NCBI GenBank assembly: GCA_964634005.1 | Contig: CAZWKQ010000006.1 | Location: forward strand, 1-64,000 | Length of the DNA stretch: 64,000 bases | Reading direction: 5' to 3' | Source: CAZWKQ01 sp964634005 | GTDB lineage: Bacteria; Bacteroidota; Bacteroidia; Bacteroidales; JACABE01 | Part shown: piece by piece, positions 17,337 to 29,200 of the stretch | Numbering within the stretch: the first letter of the stretch is position 1 | Layout of the letters: every line of letters starts with the position of its first letter | Notes under the pieces: generated by a model | Database searches by the model: none | The model's input: only the letters and a program-made list of their open reading frames with translations | What the model was told of the DNA's origin: nothing | Made by a program: the position numbers and the translations under genes

Positions 17337-18245
17337 TTGAAAAACAAGATACTGACCTTTACAATTATTTTTTGCTTATTAATTCTGAATTCTAAAGGAC
17401 AGGACAGGCCTGATACAACAGAATTAAGCAAAAATCGTCTAAAAAGTGTTATTATAGGCGAAAGTATTTTGTTTACAACTACTATGACTGGCCTATATTC
17501 ATTATGGTACAAAGATTATCCCATGTCGGGGTTTCATTTTTACAACGACAACGGCGAATGGATGCAAGTAGATAAGGTGGCACATTTAGGAGCATCTTAT
17601 TTTATAGGCAAACTTGGATATGAAACTTTAAAATGGGCAGGAGTAAAAGAAAAACAAGCAATTTTTATTGGCGGAAGTACCGGTTCGATATTTCTACTTA
17701 CTGTAGAAATTTTAGACGGTTTCTCTGACGGATGGGGATTTTCACTCGGCGACTTTACGGCAAATTCATTAGGATCGGCTATGTTTATCGGTCAGCAATT
17801 ATTTTGGAAAGAACAAAGAATTGTTTTCAAATTTTCAACCCATCTAACAGAATACCAACAATATAGACCCGATGTTCTTGGCAGCAACCTGCCTCAGAGA
17901 ATTATGAAAGACTACAACGGATGGACATTCTGGCTTTCCGCAAATATTAATTCCTTTTTCCCCCGAAATACCATAACACCAAAATGGCTCAATATTGCTT
18001 TCGGCTACGGCGCTGAAGGTATGATAGGCGGATATGATAATCCTGCTTTTCATAAAGAAATTCAAATGCCTTATTTCGAAAGATACCGACAATATTATCT
18101 TTCGCTGGATGTCGATTTTACAAAAATCAAAACCCGTAACAAAACCCTTAAATTTCTATTCAATACATTGGGATATTTAAAAGTCCCCGCTCCTACCATA
18201 GAATTCAACAAAAACGGAATAAAAACCCATCTGTTATACTTTTAA
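17337..18245 (+). CDS. DUF2279 family exported protein
   Basis: The 302-residue protein begins with a signal peptide ending NSKGQ and uses TTG 17337 as its start, 17 bases after the previous stop. The conserved core (DKVAHLGASYFIGKLGYE, GFSDGWGFSLGDF) matches the DUF2279/YfiM family of envelope proteins with unknown function. It ends the co-directional run begun at 10221. Confidence 0.8.
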   Translation: MKNKILTFTIIFCLLILNSKGQDRPDTTELSKNRLKSVIIGESILFTTTMTGLYSLWYKDYPMSGFHFYNDNGEWMQVDKVAHLGASYFIGKLGYETLKWAGVKEKQAIFIGGSTGSIFLLTVEILDGFSDGWGFSLGDFTANSLGSAMFIGQQLFWKEQRIVFKFSTHLTEYQQYRPDVLGSNLPQRIMKDYNGWTFWLSANINSFFPRNTITPKWLNIAFGYGAEGMIGGYDNPAFHKEIQMPYFERYRQYYLSLDVDFTKIKTRNKTLKFLFNTLGYLKVPAPTIEFNKNGIKTHLLYF

Positions 18246-18322
18246 ATCTTTATTTTTTGTTAATTTTTTAACATTTTATTATTTTTTTCTTAATAAATTT
18301 TGAAATTTGAATTTATTTTTAT

Positions 18323-18330
18323 TAATTTTG
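18323..18330 (+). promoter_or_regulatory. TAnnTTTG promoter element before the PocR kinase
   Basis: TAATTTTG lies about 100 bases upstream of the ATG at 18429. A TTTG stretch at 18306-18309 is nearby, but its spacing is shorter than usual for a -33 element. Confidence 0.35.
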
Positions 18331-18428
18331 TATTTAAAATAAGCTATTCTTTTCTGTTAATTATAGTTTTAAAACTATAATAAATTGATTTATAGCCGGA
18401 AATAGTTTTTTTTAACTTACATCACAAA

Positions 18429-21400
18429 ATGAATTTCGATAACAGCATATACTTACATATCTTAAACTCCTGCAAGGACTGCATTTTTATTTGCAACAAA
18501 GAAGGAAAAATTTTATTTTTTAATAAATCATTCTCCGAAAAGTATAAAGATAAAGCTCATCAGGAAGCTAACATTAGAGATATTTTCTCTGAAAAACTTT
18601 GCTTAAACATACTTCAAATTTTCAAAAAGGATGAAAAATCAAATAAAACATTTAATTATACAGAAGAGACAGAAAAAAAAGAATACGAAATATCTGTTGA
18701 ATTAATTTCGAATGAAAGTAATGAAAAAATTGCATGTGTAACCTATAGAGAAAAAATTAAGAAAAACGAAGAAATTATTCAATCAGACGAATCGTACGAA
18801 GCATACAGAACGATAGTTGAACTTGCACCTGACGCTTATTTTAGAGGAGATAAAGAGGGAAATTTTATCGATTGCAATCTAAAAGCTGAAGAAATAACAG
18901 GTTATACTAAAAATGAACTGCTAACAAAAAATATTAAGGAGCTTTTCGAAAAAGAAGAGCTTGTAAATAAACCTTTGCAGTATTCACTTTTGCAAAAAGG
19001 CACTCCGCTAATACGTCAAAGAACTATTTTTAGAAAAGACGGGAAAAAAGTGGATATAGAAATGAATTCAAGTATTTTACCCGACGGAACTTATCAAACA
19101 TTTATAAGAGATATAACACATACCCGAGAGCTTGAAAAAATTCTGAAAGAAAGGATTAAGACTCTTACAAAGCCTGAAATAAAAGGCGAAGACATAAAGT
19201 TTAAAGACTTATTTGATATAGACGAAATACAAAAAATTCAAGATGCATTTGCTAAAGTTACCGGAGTAGCATCATTAATAACCGACACTAAGGGGGTACC
19301 TATTACAAAGCCTAGTAATTTTTGCTTTTTATGCGAACATATTATCAGAAAAACTGAAAAAGGTATCCAAAATTGCATTAAATCAGATGCGGAATTGGGC
19401 AAATATATCACCGATAAGCCCAATATTATGAAATGTTATAGTGTTGGTTTTTGGGAAGGAGTAGCAAACATCAAAGCGGGAAATTATCATATAGCAAACT
19501 GGCTTATAGGTCAGGTTATTGATGAAAAAGACGATATAAACAGTTTTTTAAAATATGCCAAAGAAATAGGGGTTGATGAAGAAGAATTCAAAAAAGCTCT
19601 TTTAAGCGTTACCCGAATGCCCAAAGAGAAATTTGACGAAATAAGTCATGCCTTGTTTCTATTGGCAGATCAATTGTCAAAACAAGCACTTAAAAATTTA
19701 CAACAAGCCAGATATATATTAGAACTCGAACAAAAAGAAAAACAAATAAAAACTGCCGAAGAAAAGCTGCGTTTGGCTCTCGAAGCCACCAATGACGGCC
19801 TATGGGAATGGTATCCACAGGAAAATAAAGTTATTTGGAACTCACGCTCTTACACTATGTTGGGATATGAACCCGATGAATTTGACTTATGTTATGAGAA
19901 GTGGATTGAGCTTCTACATCCTGAAGACAGGGAAAAAGCTGGGAAAGAAGTATTGAAACAAATTATCAGCGAAGAAAAAAAATTCAGCATTGAATATAGA
20001 TATTTGACCAAAAATAATTCATGGATATGGATAAATGGCAGAGGTAAAGTAATAAGAGATGATGAAAACGGTAATCCATTATATATTATTGGTACTCATA
20101 CAGATATAACCGACAGAAAAATTGCCGAAAATGCCCTAAGAGAAAGTGAAGAAAAATACAGAAAAGTCGTCGAAACATCTTCTGAGGGTATCATTTTACA
20201 AGATGACAAATTTATAATCCACACCCTAAATCCTGCAGCAGAAAGAATACTCGGTATAAAGGCCGAAAAAATTATCAACAAATCGTCTTTCGAAGAAAAA
20301 TGGCAAATTTATGACGAAAAAAACAATTTCCTTCCTACCGAAAAACACCCTTCTTCAATTACTCTGATGACAGGAAAACCTTGTAAAAACGTAATACTTA
20401 AAGTAATCAGAGCTGACAAAAGCTACTCGTGGATAAACGTTAACACAAAACCAATATTTACTGAAAATAATGATAAACCGGCTTTAGTTGTAATTACTTT
20501 ATCAGATATAACCGAAAGGAAATTTTCTGAAGAAGCTCTAAAAAACCTTGCCTCACAGTGGCAAACTACTTTCGATGCAATTGGTGACGGAGTTTGTCTT
20601 ATCGATAAAAATCAGGTTATAATCAGATGCAATAAAGCTATGAGAGAAATGTTTAATTATAAACATACTGATATTGTCGGAGAGAAATGCTATAAAATAG
20701 TTCATAATAAAGATGTTCCTATTGATAACTGTCCTGTAAACATAATGTTGATCACTAAAAAACGGTCAAGTACAGAGGTTTTTATCGATTCAAAATGGTA
20801 TGAGGTAACAGTTGACCCTCTTTTCGACTCTGATAAAGAAATAATCGGAGCTGTACATATAGTCAGAGATATTTCAAGTCAGAAGAAATACGAGACAGAG
20901 ATAAAGGAACTTAACCAAAATTTAGAAATTAAAGTAGAAGAAAAAACACGTGAACTACAATTGGCTAACAAAGAACTGGAATCATTTGCTTATAGTGTTT
21001 CACACGACTTAAGAGCTCCACTGAGGGCTATTTCAGGCTTTTCGAAAATATTGGAGCAGGATTACGGCTTAATACTTGACAATGAGGGCAAAAGATTAAT
21101 TAAAATCATTAATGACAATACAAAAAAAATGGGTAATCTGATTGACGATTTGCTCACTTTTTCACGATTTGGCAGAAATGAAATGAAGTTCAACCAACTA
21201 AATACTTCTTCGATAGTAAAATCGGTAATTGAAGACGTACATTATTACATGAATTGCGAAAAAACAAAATTTATAATTAACGAACTTCCTGATATTAAAG
21301 GCGATCAAACAATGATTTATCAGGTATGGTATAATTTAATTTCAAATGCGGTAAAATTTTCTTCAAAAGTCGAAAAACCCGAAATAGTTATAGAAGGTAA

Positions 21401-21683
21401 AGCTGAAAAATCGTTTGTAACTTTTAGCGTTAAAGATAATGGTATAGGTTTCGACATGAAATATTCGCAAAAACTTTTCGGAGTATTTCAAAGGCTTCAT
21501 AACGATTATGATTTTGAAGGAACAGGAGTCGGACTTGCCATAGTACAAAGAATTATAAACAGGCATGGAGGTAAAATATGGGCTTATTCCGAATTAGGCA
21601 AAGGAGCAACTTTTTATTTCAGCCTACCTATTATAAAAGACCAATATCGGGTAAAAACAGGCATAAAAAAAGAGGCTGTCTAA
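18429..21683 (+). CDS. PocR- and multi-PAS-domain sensor histidine kinase
   Basis: The 1084-residue protein has no clear membrane segment and is probably cytoplasmic. Domains in order: two PAS domains (about 1-100 and 125-230), a PocR sensory domain (about 255-430, with Cys-rich CFLCEH and NIMKCYSVGFWEG), three more PAS domains (about 440-815), a HisKA domain with the phospho-acceptor in SHDLRAPL, and a HATPase domain ending near 1070. PocR domains bind small organic ligands, and their cysteines may hold a cofactor. No response regulator gene is adjacent, so it is an orphan kinase. Confidence 0.9.
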   Translation: MNFDNSIYLHILNSCKDCIFICNKEGKILFFNKSFSEKYKDKAHQEANIRDIFSEKLCLNILQIFKKDEKSNKTFNYTEETEKKEYEISVELISNESNEKIACVTYREKIKKNEEIIQSDESYEAYRTIVELAPDAYFRGDKEGNFIDCNLKAEEITGYTKNELLTKNIKELFEKEELVNKPLQYSLLQKGTPLIRQRTIFRKDGKKVDIEMNSSILPDGTYQTFIRDITHTRELEKILKERIKTLTKPEIKGEDIKFKDLFDIDEIQKIQDAFAKVTGVASLITDTKGVPITKPSNFCFLCEHIIRKTEKGIQNCIKSDAELGKYITDKPNIMKCYSVGFWEGVANIKAGNYHIANWLIGQVIDEKDDINSFLKYAKEIGVDEEEFKKALLSVTRMPKEKFDEISHALFLLADQLSKQALKNLQQARYILELEQKEKQIKTAEEKLRLALEATNDGLWEWYPQENKVIWNSRSYTMLGYEPDEFDLCYEKWIELLHPEDREKAGKEVLKQIISEEKKFSIEYRYLTKNNSWIWINGRGKVIRDDENGNPLYIIGTHTDITDRKIAENALRESEEKYRKVVETSSEGIILQDDKFIIHTLNPAAERILGIKAEKIINKSSFEEKWQIYDEKNNFLPTEKHPSSITLMTGKPCKNVILKVIRADKSYSWINVNTKPIFTENNDKPALVVITLSDITERKFSEEALKNLASQWQTTFDAIGDGVCLIDKNQVIIRCNKAMREMFNYKHTDIVGEKCYKIVHNKDVPIDNCPVNIMLITKKRSSTEVFIDSKWYEVTVDPLFDSDKEIIGAVHIVRDISSQKKYETEIKELNQNLEIKVEEKTRELQLANKELESFAYSVSHDLRAPLRAISGFSKILEQDYGLILDNEGKRLIKIINDNTKKMGNLIDDLLTFSRFGRNEMKFNQLNTSSIVKSVIEDVHYYMNCEKTKFIINELPDIKGDQTMIYQVWYNLISNAVKFSSKVEKPEIVIEGKAEKSFVTFSVKDNGIGFDMKYSQKLFGVFQRLHNDYDFEGTGVGLAIVQRIINRHGGKIWAYSELGKGATFYFSLPIIKDQYRVKTGIKKEAV

Positions 21684-21706
21684 AAAGTAAGGCAGCCTCT
21701 TTTTAA
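21668..21706. terminator. Bidirectional terminator between the kinase and gdhA
   Basis: AAAGAGGCTGTC pairs with GGCAGCCTCTTTTT across a short loop, with A-rich left and T-rich right flanks. It can serve both converging genes. The stem is partly inside the 3' end of the kinase gene. Confidence 0.75.
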
Positions 21707-21721
21707 TTACAAAACAGTCAA

Positions 21722-23059
21722 TTATAATACTCCTTGATCTAACATTGCATTTGCAACTTTCAAGAAACCTGCTATATTAGCACCTTTAACATAGTTAACA
21801 TAGCCATCAGGTTGTTTTCCGTATTTTACACAAGAAGAGTGAATATTACACATAATTTCATGTAATTTTTCGTCAACTTCTTTAGCAGACCAGTTGTATT
21901 TTAATGAATTTTGAGACATTTCGAGACCTGAAGTAGCTACACCACCAGCATTAACAGCTTTTCCGGGGCCAAATAAGATTTTATTTTCCAAGAAAACTTC
22001 AACAGCTTCCGGAGTAGAAGGCATATTAGCACCTTCGGCAACACAAATACAACCGTTTTTAACTAAATTAAGAGCGTCTTCTTTGTTCAATTCGTTTTGA
22101 GTTGCACAAGGAATAGCTACATCACACTTAACTTCCCATGGACGTTTGCCTTGGAAGAATTGAGCATTAGGGAATTCGTAAGAATATGGTTTTACTATAT
22201 CCTGATTTGAAGCTCTTAATTCGAGTAAATAATTGATTTTTTCACCTGAAATACCATCCGGGTCATAAATGTATCCGTCAGGACCGGAAATAGTTACTAC
22301 TTTTCCGCCTAATTCGGTAACTTTTATTGCAGCACCCCAAGCAACATTACCAAAGCCTGATAATGCAACAACTTTACCTTGGAAAGTTTCGCCTTTAGTA
22401 GCAAGCATTTCTTTAGCAAAGTAAACAGCACCAAAACCGGTTGCTTCAGGACGAATTAAACTACCACCCCAATTAACACCTTTACCGGTAAGTACTCCTG
22501 AATGTTCACGAGCTAATTTTTTGTACATTCCGTACATATAACCAATTTCACGACCACCAACTCCGATATCGCCGGCAGGAACGTCAGTTTCAGGACCAAT
22601 AATCTTCCATAATTCGAGCATGAAAGCTTGGCAGAAACGCATTATTTCATTGTTTGATTTTCCTTTAGGGTCGAAATCCGAACCACCTTTTCCACCACCC
22701 ATAGGTAATGTTGTAAGGCTATTCTTGAAAATTTGCTCAAACCCAAGGAATTTCAATATACTGAGATTTACACTCGGGTGGAAGCGCAATCCGCCTTTGT
22801 ATGGTCCAATTGCGTTATTGAACTGCACTCTGTAACCTAAGTTTACATGTACTTTACCGTTGTCGTCAACCCATGGCACCTTGAATGTTAAAATTCTGTC
22901 AGGCTCGATAATTCTTTCGATAATGCCTGCAGCTTCAAACTGCGGATTTTCATTTACAACTTCTTCAAGAGATTCTAAAACTTCGCGAACCGCCTGTAAA
23001 TACTCTAATTCACCCGGGTGTTTCTTTTCCAGGTCGATCATTATTTTTTCTAAGTTCAT
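21722..23059 (-). CDS. gdhA: Glutamate dehydrogenase (first copy)
   Basis: The 445-residue protein is a hexameric-type glutamate dehydrogenase. Visible are the substrate loop GGLRFHP, the catalytic-lysine segment PMGGGKGGSDFDPKG, PAGDIGVGGRE and the nucleotide-binding SGFGNVAWG. It makes glutamate from 2-oxoglutarate and ammonia, or the reverse. A second, clearly different paralogue lies at 30285-31634. The start ATG at 23059 has a CAAAATTA (reverse TAATTTTG) promoter element at 23128-23135. Confidence 0.95.
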   Translation of the reverse strand: MNLEKIMIDLEKKHPGELEYLQAVREVLESLEEVVNENPQFEAAGIIERIIEPDRILTFKVPWVDDNGKVHVNLGYRVQFNNAIGPYKGGLRFHPSVNLSILKFLGFEQIFKNSLTTLPMGGGKGGSDFDPKGKSNNEIMRFCQAFMLELWKIIGPETDVPAGDIGVGGREIGYMYGMYKKLAREHSGVLTGKGVNWGGSLIRPEATGFGAVYFAKEMLATKGETFQGKVVALSGFGNVAWGAAIKVTELGGKVVTISGPDGYIYDPDGISGEKINYLLELRASNQDIVKPYSYEFPNAQFFQGKRPWEVKCDVAIPCATQNELNKEDALNLVKNGCICVAEGANMPSTPEAVEVFLENKILFGPGKAVNAGGVATSGLEMSQNSLKYNWSAKEVDEKLHEIMCNIHSSCVKYGKQPDGYVNYVKGANIAGFLKVANAMLDQGVL

Positions 23060-23127
23060 TTTGTATTGATTTTATTGATTATACAATAACTTGTTATTAA
23101 AATAACAGTGTTAATAAAATAACAAGG

Positions 23128-23135
23128 CAAAATTA
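23128..23135 (-). promoter_or_regulatory. TAnnTTTG promoter element of the first gdhA
   Basis: CAAAATTA on the plus strand is TAATTTTG on the minus strand, about 70 bases before the gdhA start. Inverted AATAAC/GTTATT sequences around 23085-23125 could be an operator, but this is speculative. Confidence 0.4.
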
Positions 23136-23238
23136 CATTAATTTAATTTAAACAAACAATTATTTTTATTTTTTTTCAAAATTAATAAAATAATTTTAAG
23201 TATTTCACTTAAAATAAAAATTTTTATAAGTTTTTCAC

Positions 23239-26220
23239 TTAAACATCTGATTTGGGTTTTAAAACTATCCCTTTATTTTTCTTTCCGTCAATTTTAATTA
23301 CAATAGGTTTATCGAAATGAACATGCCTAATAAAATCATCCTCGTAAGCAGGCTTTTGTTCCGATAAATAGTCAATATCGTAAAATCCGTCTTTTATAAA
23401 AGGGTTTATGGTAAAATATCCTACTCTGAATGAAGTAAGGTTCTGGAAAAAATGTGTTCCCTGACTTGGGTCAATTCTATAGTTCTCGAGACCCGATTCA
23501 ACAATGAGCCGTGATGCAGAAATTTGCGGCCATTTCACAGGGATGCCGAGCCATGGATCGCTCGAACCCCATCTGCCGGGACCTACCAAAATATAGTGTT
23601 GGTTTTTGGCGAGAAACTCATCGTTAATTCTTGCTATGTCTTTTACAAGCTCCTTATTCTTAGACGGGTCGAACGAATCGGGTTTAATGTATATAATGTC
23701 GTGAATATTATCGACAATTCCATTTCCGAGTGCTGAATTGCAAATTATTATTGTTTCCGGTTGTTCTACTTCATCAAGATTGTCTTTTATACTTTGGTCG
23801 TTTTCAACAATAGGTCTTATTTGTAGAAGGTTAAATATCTTAGGTTCGTTTTCGGGAACATCGAGATCAACGGCAAATTCTATTTCAATAGGTTTATTCA
23901 TTTCGTTTTTGGCAATTTCCAAAACATCTTTCAAAATATCGGCTAACGGGAAAGAGTTGTACTGCAATATTTTAGAAAAAGTAATAAGCTTTTTGCCTTC
24001 ATGATAAACCCCTTCGCGAAGCATATTACTCTGATAATCATAAGTTGAAGCAATAAAACGCAAAGTATCATCTTTTTCGGCTTCTTTAACGGGTAGTTTT
24101 AAAATATTGATACCATCATCAACACATGGCTTAAAACTATCTTTATTTAAATCGAGAGCATAGAAAAATCTTTGAGTTTCGCGTAGAGCCATTTCGGGTG
24201 TTGAAAGTTGAAGAACTTTTTGGGGATAGTACGGGGAGAATCTTAATGTACTTCCACCATCAACAATATATTTTCCTAAACCTAAAGCTATATTTACAAT
24301 TCCATGCTCGGGTTTTTCGGGAGCTATAGGATAGAAATTTATACTTCGGGCTACTCCGGAGATTATAGGATAAAATTTATCGTGATATGATTTTCCGCAT
24401 ACTTCCTGCATTACAATGCCCATCTTTTCTTCATCGATTACATTTTTTGTAGCTTTCATATAAGCCTTACTATCATGATAATAAACTGAGGCATATACAC
24501 TTTTTATTGCTATACTTAATTTTTCAATCATTGTGCGTTCATCATCTACATGAGGTATCATATAAGTAGAATATATTCCTGCAAAAGGCTGATAATGCGA
24601 ATCTTCGAGCAAACTTGACGAACGTATCGCAATAGGTTTTTTCACTACGGAAATAAAAGCATATAAATCCTCATGGATTCTGAATGGTAAACGAGCTTTA
24701 ACAAAATGCTGAAGTATTTCATCGTCTGAGGAGTCAGACAACGCTATCTCGAAAAGATTGTTGTCTTCCATAAATTCGTCGAAAATATCGGTGCCAAGCA
24801 CAACTGTTCTTGGAATTGTAATAATTACATCATCATACTTATCAACTATTCTGTTTCTTTTCAACAATGAGTCAATAAATGCCAATCCTCGTGCTTTACC
24901 TCCTATAGAACCGCTTCCAATACGGGTAAAAATAAGATATTCGTCGAATTTTTCACGATAAAAATCTGCTATTACTCCCCTACCCTTATTACTTCTGTAT
25001 CGTGCAATGGCATCGTAAATATATCGACGAACTTCATCCAAATCGTTGAAATCATCGAACTTTAACACCTTAAACATTTCAGCTATCGGGAAAATAGCAC
25101 GTGCATTCAACCATTTTGAGAAATGATTATTGCTGATATGATAAAAAAACGATTCATCAGGTATATCAAAAATCTTTTCCTGAAGATTTTTAAGATCGCT
25201 GACTCTTAAAATTTCTTCTTGAGTTTGTGGATTTCTAAATACAAAATCACCAAAAGAAAAATTGTTTAAAATAAAATCTTTCAAATCGTGAGAATATGTT
25301 TTTGAGTTTTTGTCCAAAAAACCTACCTTTAGTTCCTGTGCTTTTATTGAATTTTCCGACTCAGATGATTGAAGCAGTATAGGTAAATCTTTATCATTAC
25401 TTCTAACAATTTCGCAGAAACGTATCCCTGCATTTTTGTTCATTATGCCGTGAGTTTTGAAGCTAATATCTGATATTATACCCAATAGGTTATTCTTATA
25501 TTTTTCATACAAATGAATAGCTTCTTCGTAATTCGTAGCCAATAATATTTTTGGGCGTCCTCTCATACGAAGCATCTTTTGATGCTCGTTGAGTCCTTCA
25601 GTCATAAATTTAAGCGATTGCTTGAATATCAATTTATATAGATTGGGTAGATAACTCGAATATAATCTTACAGAATCCTCAACAAGCAGAATACTTTGAA
25701 CTCCGACTTCTTTAACATCGTGTTCAACATTCATTTTATCTTCAATAAGTTTAATAATCGCAAGCATAATATCGGCATTTCCGAGCCAGCTGAACACATA
25801 ATCAATAAAACTTGTATCGCCTCTGTCTAATTTTATTGATACTTCGCGTGAAAACGGAGTAAGAACCACTATTGGTTTTGAAGGATATTTCTGTTTTATT
25901 TGTTTGGCAAAATCAAAAACATCAGTATCGCCCAAATCGAGCATGGTTATTATTAAATCAATAGTATCATTTTCCAATACCTGAAAAGCTTGTTCAGCTG
26001 TAGAAACCTGAACAAAATGAGGAGGATAACGCAAATTTAAAGATACATATTCATTAAATATCTGTTCCTCAATTCTGCCGTCACCCTCAAGTATAAATGC
26101 ATCGTATTTGCTGCATATAAGCAACACTTTACTGATTCGTTTAGTCATTAAATTATCGAAAGGAGTTTCAGTAAAGTAAAATTTCTTTATGTCTTTAACT
26201 TTCTTCTCTTTATAAGTCAT
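23239..26220 (-). CDS. Receiver-like / PEP-synthase N-domain fusion protein (second in pair)
   Basis: The 993-residue protein starts with a receiver-like domain (about 30-125), then a second receiver-like domain (about 175-320, opening ILLVED with Asp in GIISDISF). From about 435 it has the nucleotide-binding domain of PEP synthase/PPDK: GSIGGKARGLAF, then PIAIRSSSLLEDS with PFAGIYST, and a conserved tail with VGPGRWGSSDPW. It lacks the phospho-histidine domain and the PEP-binding TIM barrel, so it cannot be a complete PEP synthase. Its role is unknown; it may be an ATP-dependent signalling enzyme. It follows its larger paralogue by 17 bases and is probably co-transcribed with it. Confidence 0.8.
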   Translation of the reverse strand: MTYKEKKVKDIKKFYFTETPFDNLMTKRISKVLLICSKYDAFILEGDGRIEEQIFNEYVSLNLRYPPHFVQVSTAEQAFQVLENDTIDLIITMLDLGDTDVFDFAKQIKQKYPSKPIVVLTPFSREVSIKLDRGDTSFIDYVFSWLGNADIMLAIIKLIEDKMNVEHDVKEVGVQSILLVEDSVRLYSSYLPNLYKLIFKQSLKFMTEGLNEHQKMLRMRGRPKILLATNYEEAIHLYEKYKNNLLGIISDISFKTHGIMNKNAGIRFCEIVRSNDKDLPILLQSSESENSIKAQELKVGFLDKNSKTYSHDLKDFILNNFSFGDFVFRNPQTQEEILRVSDLKNLQEKIFDIPDESFFYHISNNHFSKWLNARAIFPIAEMFKVLKFDDFNDLDEVRRYIYDAIARYRSNKGRGVIADFYREKFDEYLIFTRIGSGSIGGKARGLAFIDSLLKRNRIVDKYDDVIITIPRTVVLGTDIFDEFMEDNNLFEIALSDSSDDEILQHFVKARLPFRIHEDLYAFISVVKKPIAIRSSSLLEDSHYQPFAGIYSTYMIPHVDDERTMIEKLSIAIKSVYASVYYHDSKAYMKATKNVIDEEKMGIVMQEVCGKSYHDKFYPIISGVARSINFYPIAPEKPEHGIVNIALGLGKYIVDGGSTLRFSPYYPQKVLQLSTPEMALRETQRFFYALDLNKDSFKPCVDDGINILKLPVKEAEKDDTLRFIASTYDYQSNMLREGVYHEGKKLITFSKILQYNSFPLADILKDVLEIAKNEMNKPIEIEFAVDLDVPENEPKIFNLLQIRPIVENDQSIKDNLDEVEQPETIIICNSALGNGIVDNIHDIIYIKPDSFDPSKNKELVKDIARINDEFLAKNQHYILVGPGRWGSSDPWLGIPVKWPQISASRLIVESGLENYRIDPSQGTHFFQNLTSFRVGYFTINPFIKDGFYDIDYLSEQKPAYEDDFIRHVHFDKPIVIKIDGKKNKGIVLKPKSDV

Positions 26221-26237
26221 TTGTTTTATAATTTTTA

Positions 26238-29200
26238 TTATTTAACAGATATTACCGCCATACGTTTTTTCCCATCCATTTTCACTACTAAAGGTTCATG
26301 AAATCGAACATGTTTAAAAAAGTTTGTTTTTTCGATTACCTCGGCTTTTTCGAGTATTTCCCAGTTTATATAACTTGTGTTTAACTCTTGCTGTACAGAA
26401 AAATACCCTACATTTTGAGATGTAACATTATGAAAGAAATGAGAGCCTGAAGAGGCATCAAGCGGAAAATCTTCCAAACTGGTTTCAACAATAATTTTTG
26501 CATTCGAAATTTGGGGCCAATTTACCGGAATACCAATCCAGCGATCGCGTGTACCCCATCTGCCCGGGCCTATTAATATATATTTTTTATTTTCCTGTAC
26601 CATCTTTTGATTAAGCTTTTCGATTTCATCGGCCATTTCACATGTTTTCGACTTATCAAATAAGTTTATATCAACATAAATAACATCAAAAATATCATTA
26701 ATAAGACCATTTCCCATACCCTTTTCTGAAAATAAAATTACTTCATTTTTATCAATATTTGATTCGTCGATATTATAATCTTCGGTATTTCCTATTAAAG
26801 GTTTTATTTGAAGCAAATAAAAAGATGCTTTGTTATTTTCATCCTTATTTAAATCGACGGCAAATTCAATCTCAACAGGCGACCCTAAAGCTTCTTTAAC
26901 AACATCGAGAACTAATTCCAATGTTTCGGCAAGAGGTATGTAATTATATTTCAATATATTGGCAAAATTAATTATTCTTGGACCGGGGTATGATAACCCG
27001 GGTACTATCCTATTGCTGTTAATATCATAAACCGAAGCACAATGGCGAATAGTACCATGTTTTTCGGCAACATCTATTCCTAACTTTACAAGGCCGGCAT
27101 CTTCACCTTCAAGCAAATTTAAAGGCTGAGGTTGCAAATCTACAGCATAAAAATCGACTTGCGAACTTTTATATTGATCCTTTGGAGAGTTTATTTCTAT
27201 ACTTGGATATTTTGGTGAAAAACGATAAGCTTTTTCGCCTTCAACAACATAAGTCCCAAGACCAACAGCCATTACAGCGAAACCTTCCTCAGGTTTCATG
27301 TGTGAAAACGGGTAATAATTATATGATTGAGCAACACCGCTCAAGTGCGGATAATATACATCATCAAATGTATTTCCTACAACTTCCTGAATAACAACCG
27401 CCATTTTTTCTTCTTCAATCTTATAATTTATAGCTTCAACATAACCTCTGGCTACTTTCGAATAAACAGAAGCATAAACAAGTTTTATGGCATCGGTCAA
27501 CTGACTGAGACGTACTTCTAACTCAGGGTGATTATTTGGAATGATATATGTTTCAAATATTCCTGCGAAAGGTTGCATCAATGAATCTTCAAAAAGTCCC
27601 GAAGATCTTACGGCAAGCGGTTTATTTAACTTTCTTAACAAAAACCTAAGCTTTCTGATTAAACTTTCAGTTAAATTCGATTCGATAAACCTTCTTCTTA
27701 TTGTATTATAATCTCTTTCGGATATAACAAAATCGTAAAGTTTATTTCTTTCGATAAAATAATCGAACTCATCGGTACCGATAATAAATGTAACGGGAGT
27801 TTTAATATTTATTCCGGGTAATAGTTGAGTAAAATCATAATTATAAATCAATGTGTTGATAAACGCAAGACCTCTTCCTTTACCACCAAGAGAGCCTGAA
27901 GCCAGAGAAATAATACTGCTTTCATCAATAATATCAGTTTCTTCAAATGAAATAACCTTTCCTCTATTCCTTTCGTTACGATGTTTTTGAATTGCTCTTA
28001 GCAGAAATTCCCTCATTTCTTGAGCATTTTTAAAATCAGTAGTCTTTAAAGGGTTAATTTTTTTAGCTATCTGAATTTCGCCTCTTGCCATTAACCATAA
28101 TGAAAAGTGATTTCTTTTACCGTGATATATAAGAGATTCATCTGGTATAGTTTTCAAATGTTTTTCAAACTCTTTCAAAGAGCTTGCTACTGCTATATCT
28201 CTACCTTCTGCATCTTTGTATATAAAATTTCCAAAACCTAAATAATGACTTATAAAACTCTTAATATCCTGCGATAGAGTATTTGAATTTTTATCGATAA
28301 AAGTTACTTTCAGCTCGTATGCAAGTTGTGCTGTATTTGGCTCCGACGATTGTATTATTGTGGGTAAATCTTTGCTTTTGCTTCTGATATATTTAATTAA
28401 ATCATAACCGGCATTTTCGTCAAGCTTTCCATTACGATAAAATTTTAAATCAGAAATCAAACACAATAAATAATCTCTGTATTTCTGATAAATCTCTACA
28501 GCCTCTTCGTATGATTGCACAAGTAATATTTTGGGTCTTGCCCTAAGTCTTAATACTTTATACAACTCATCATCGCTTACGTCTTCTATCAATCTTTTAG
28601 TTTGTTCAAGTACACTCGAATACAACAATGGTAAATATCGCGAATAATACTTTGCCGAATCTTCTACAAGTAAAATTACATTTACTAAGCCAATTTTAGT
28701 GTCGTTTTCGACATTAACCATATCTTCGAGATATTTAACCATAGCAAAAAATACTCTCGAATCGCCGTTCCAAACAAAAATTTTATCGATTATCTCGTGC
28801 AATGAATCATTGCTGCTGAAAAAAGCAATATCACTGTTATTATTCAGCAGCAGAAATATCGGAATATAGGGAAATATTGATTTAATGCTTTTGCTTATTA
28901 ATAAAGGAGCGTTTCTGTCGACTCCCATCATTATAATTATCAAATCGAAGTGTTTATCTTTCAGTTGTGATAATGCTTCTTCAAAAGATGAAACTCCGGT
29001 TACTCGGGGAATTGATGTAAGGTTTAACTGATAATATTCTCCTAAAATATGTTCTGAAAATCTTCCTTCTTTTTCAATATTATATGCATCATAAAGGTTT
29101 GCAATAAGTAATATTTCGTTGACTTTAAACGGCATTAAGTCGTGAAAAACATCCCTGTCGTAATTTTGCTTATTTAAGTAACGATGGAGTAATTGCCTGC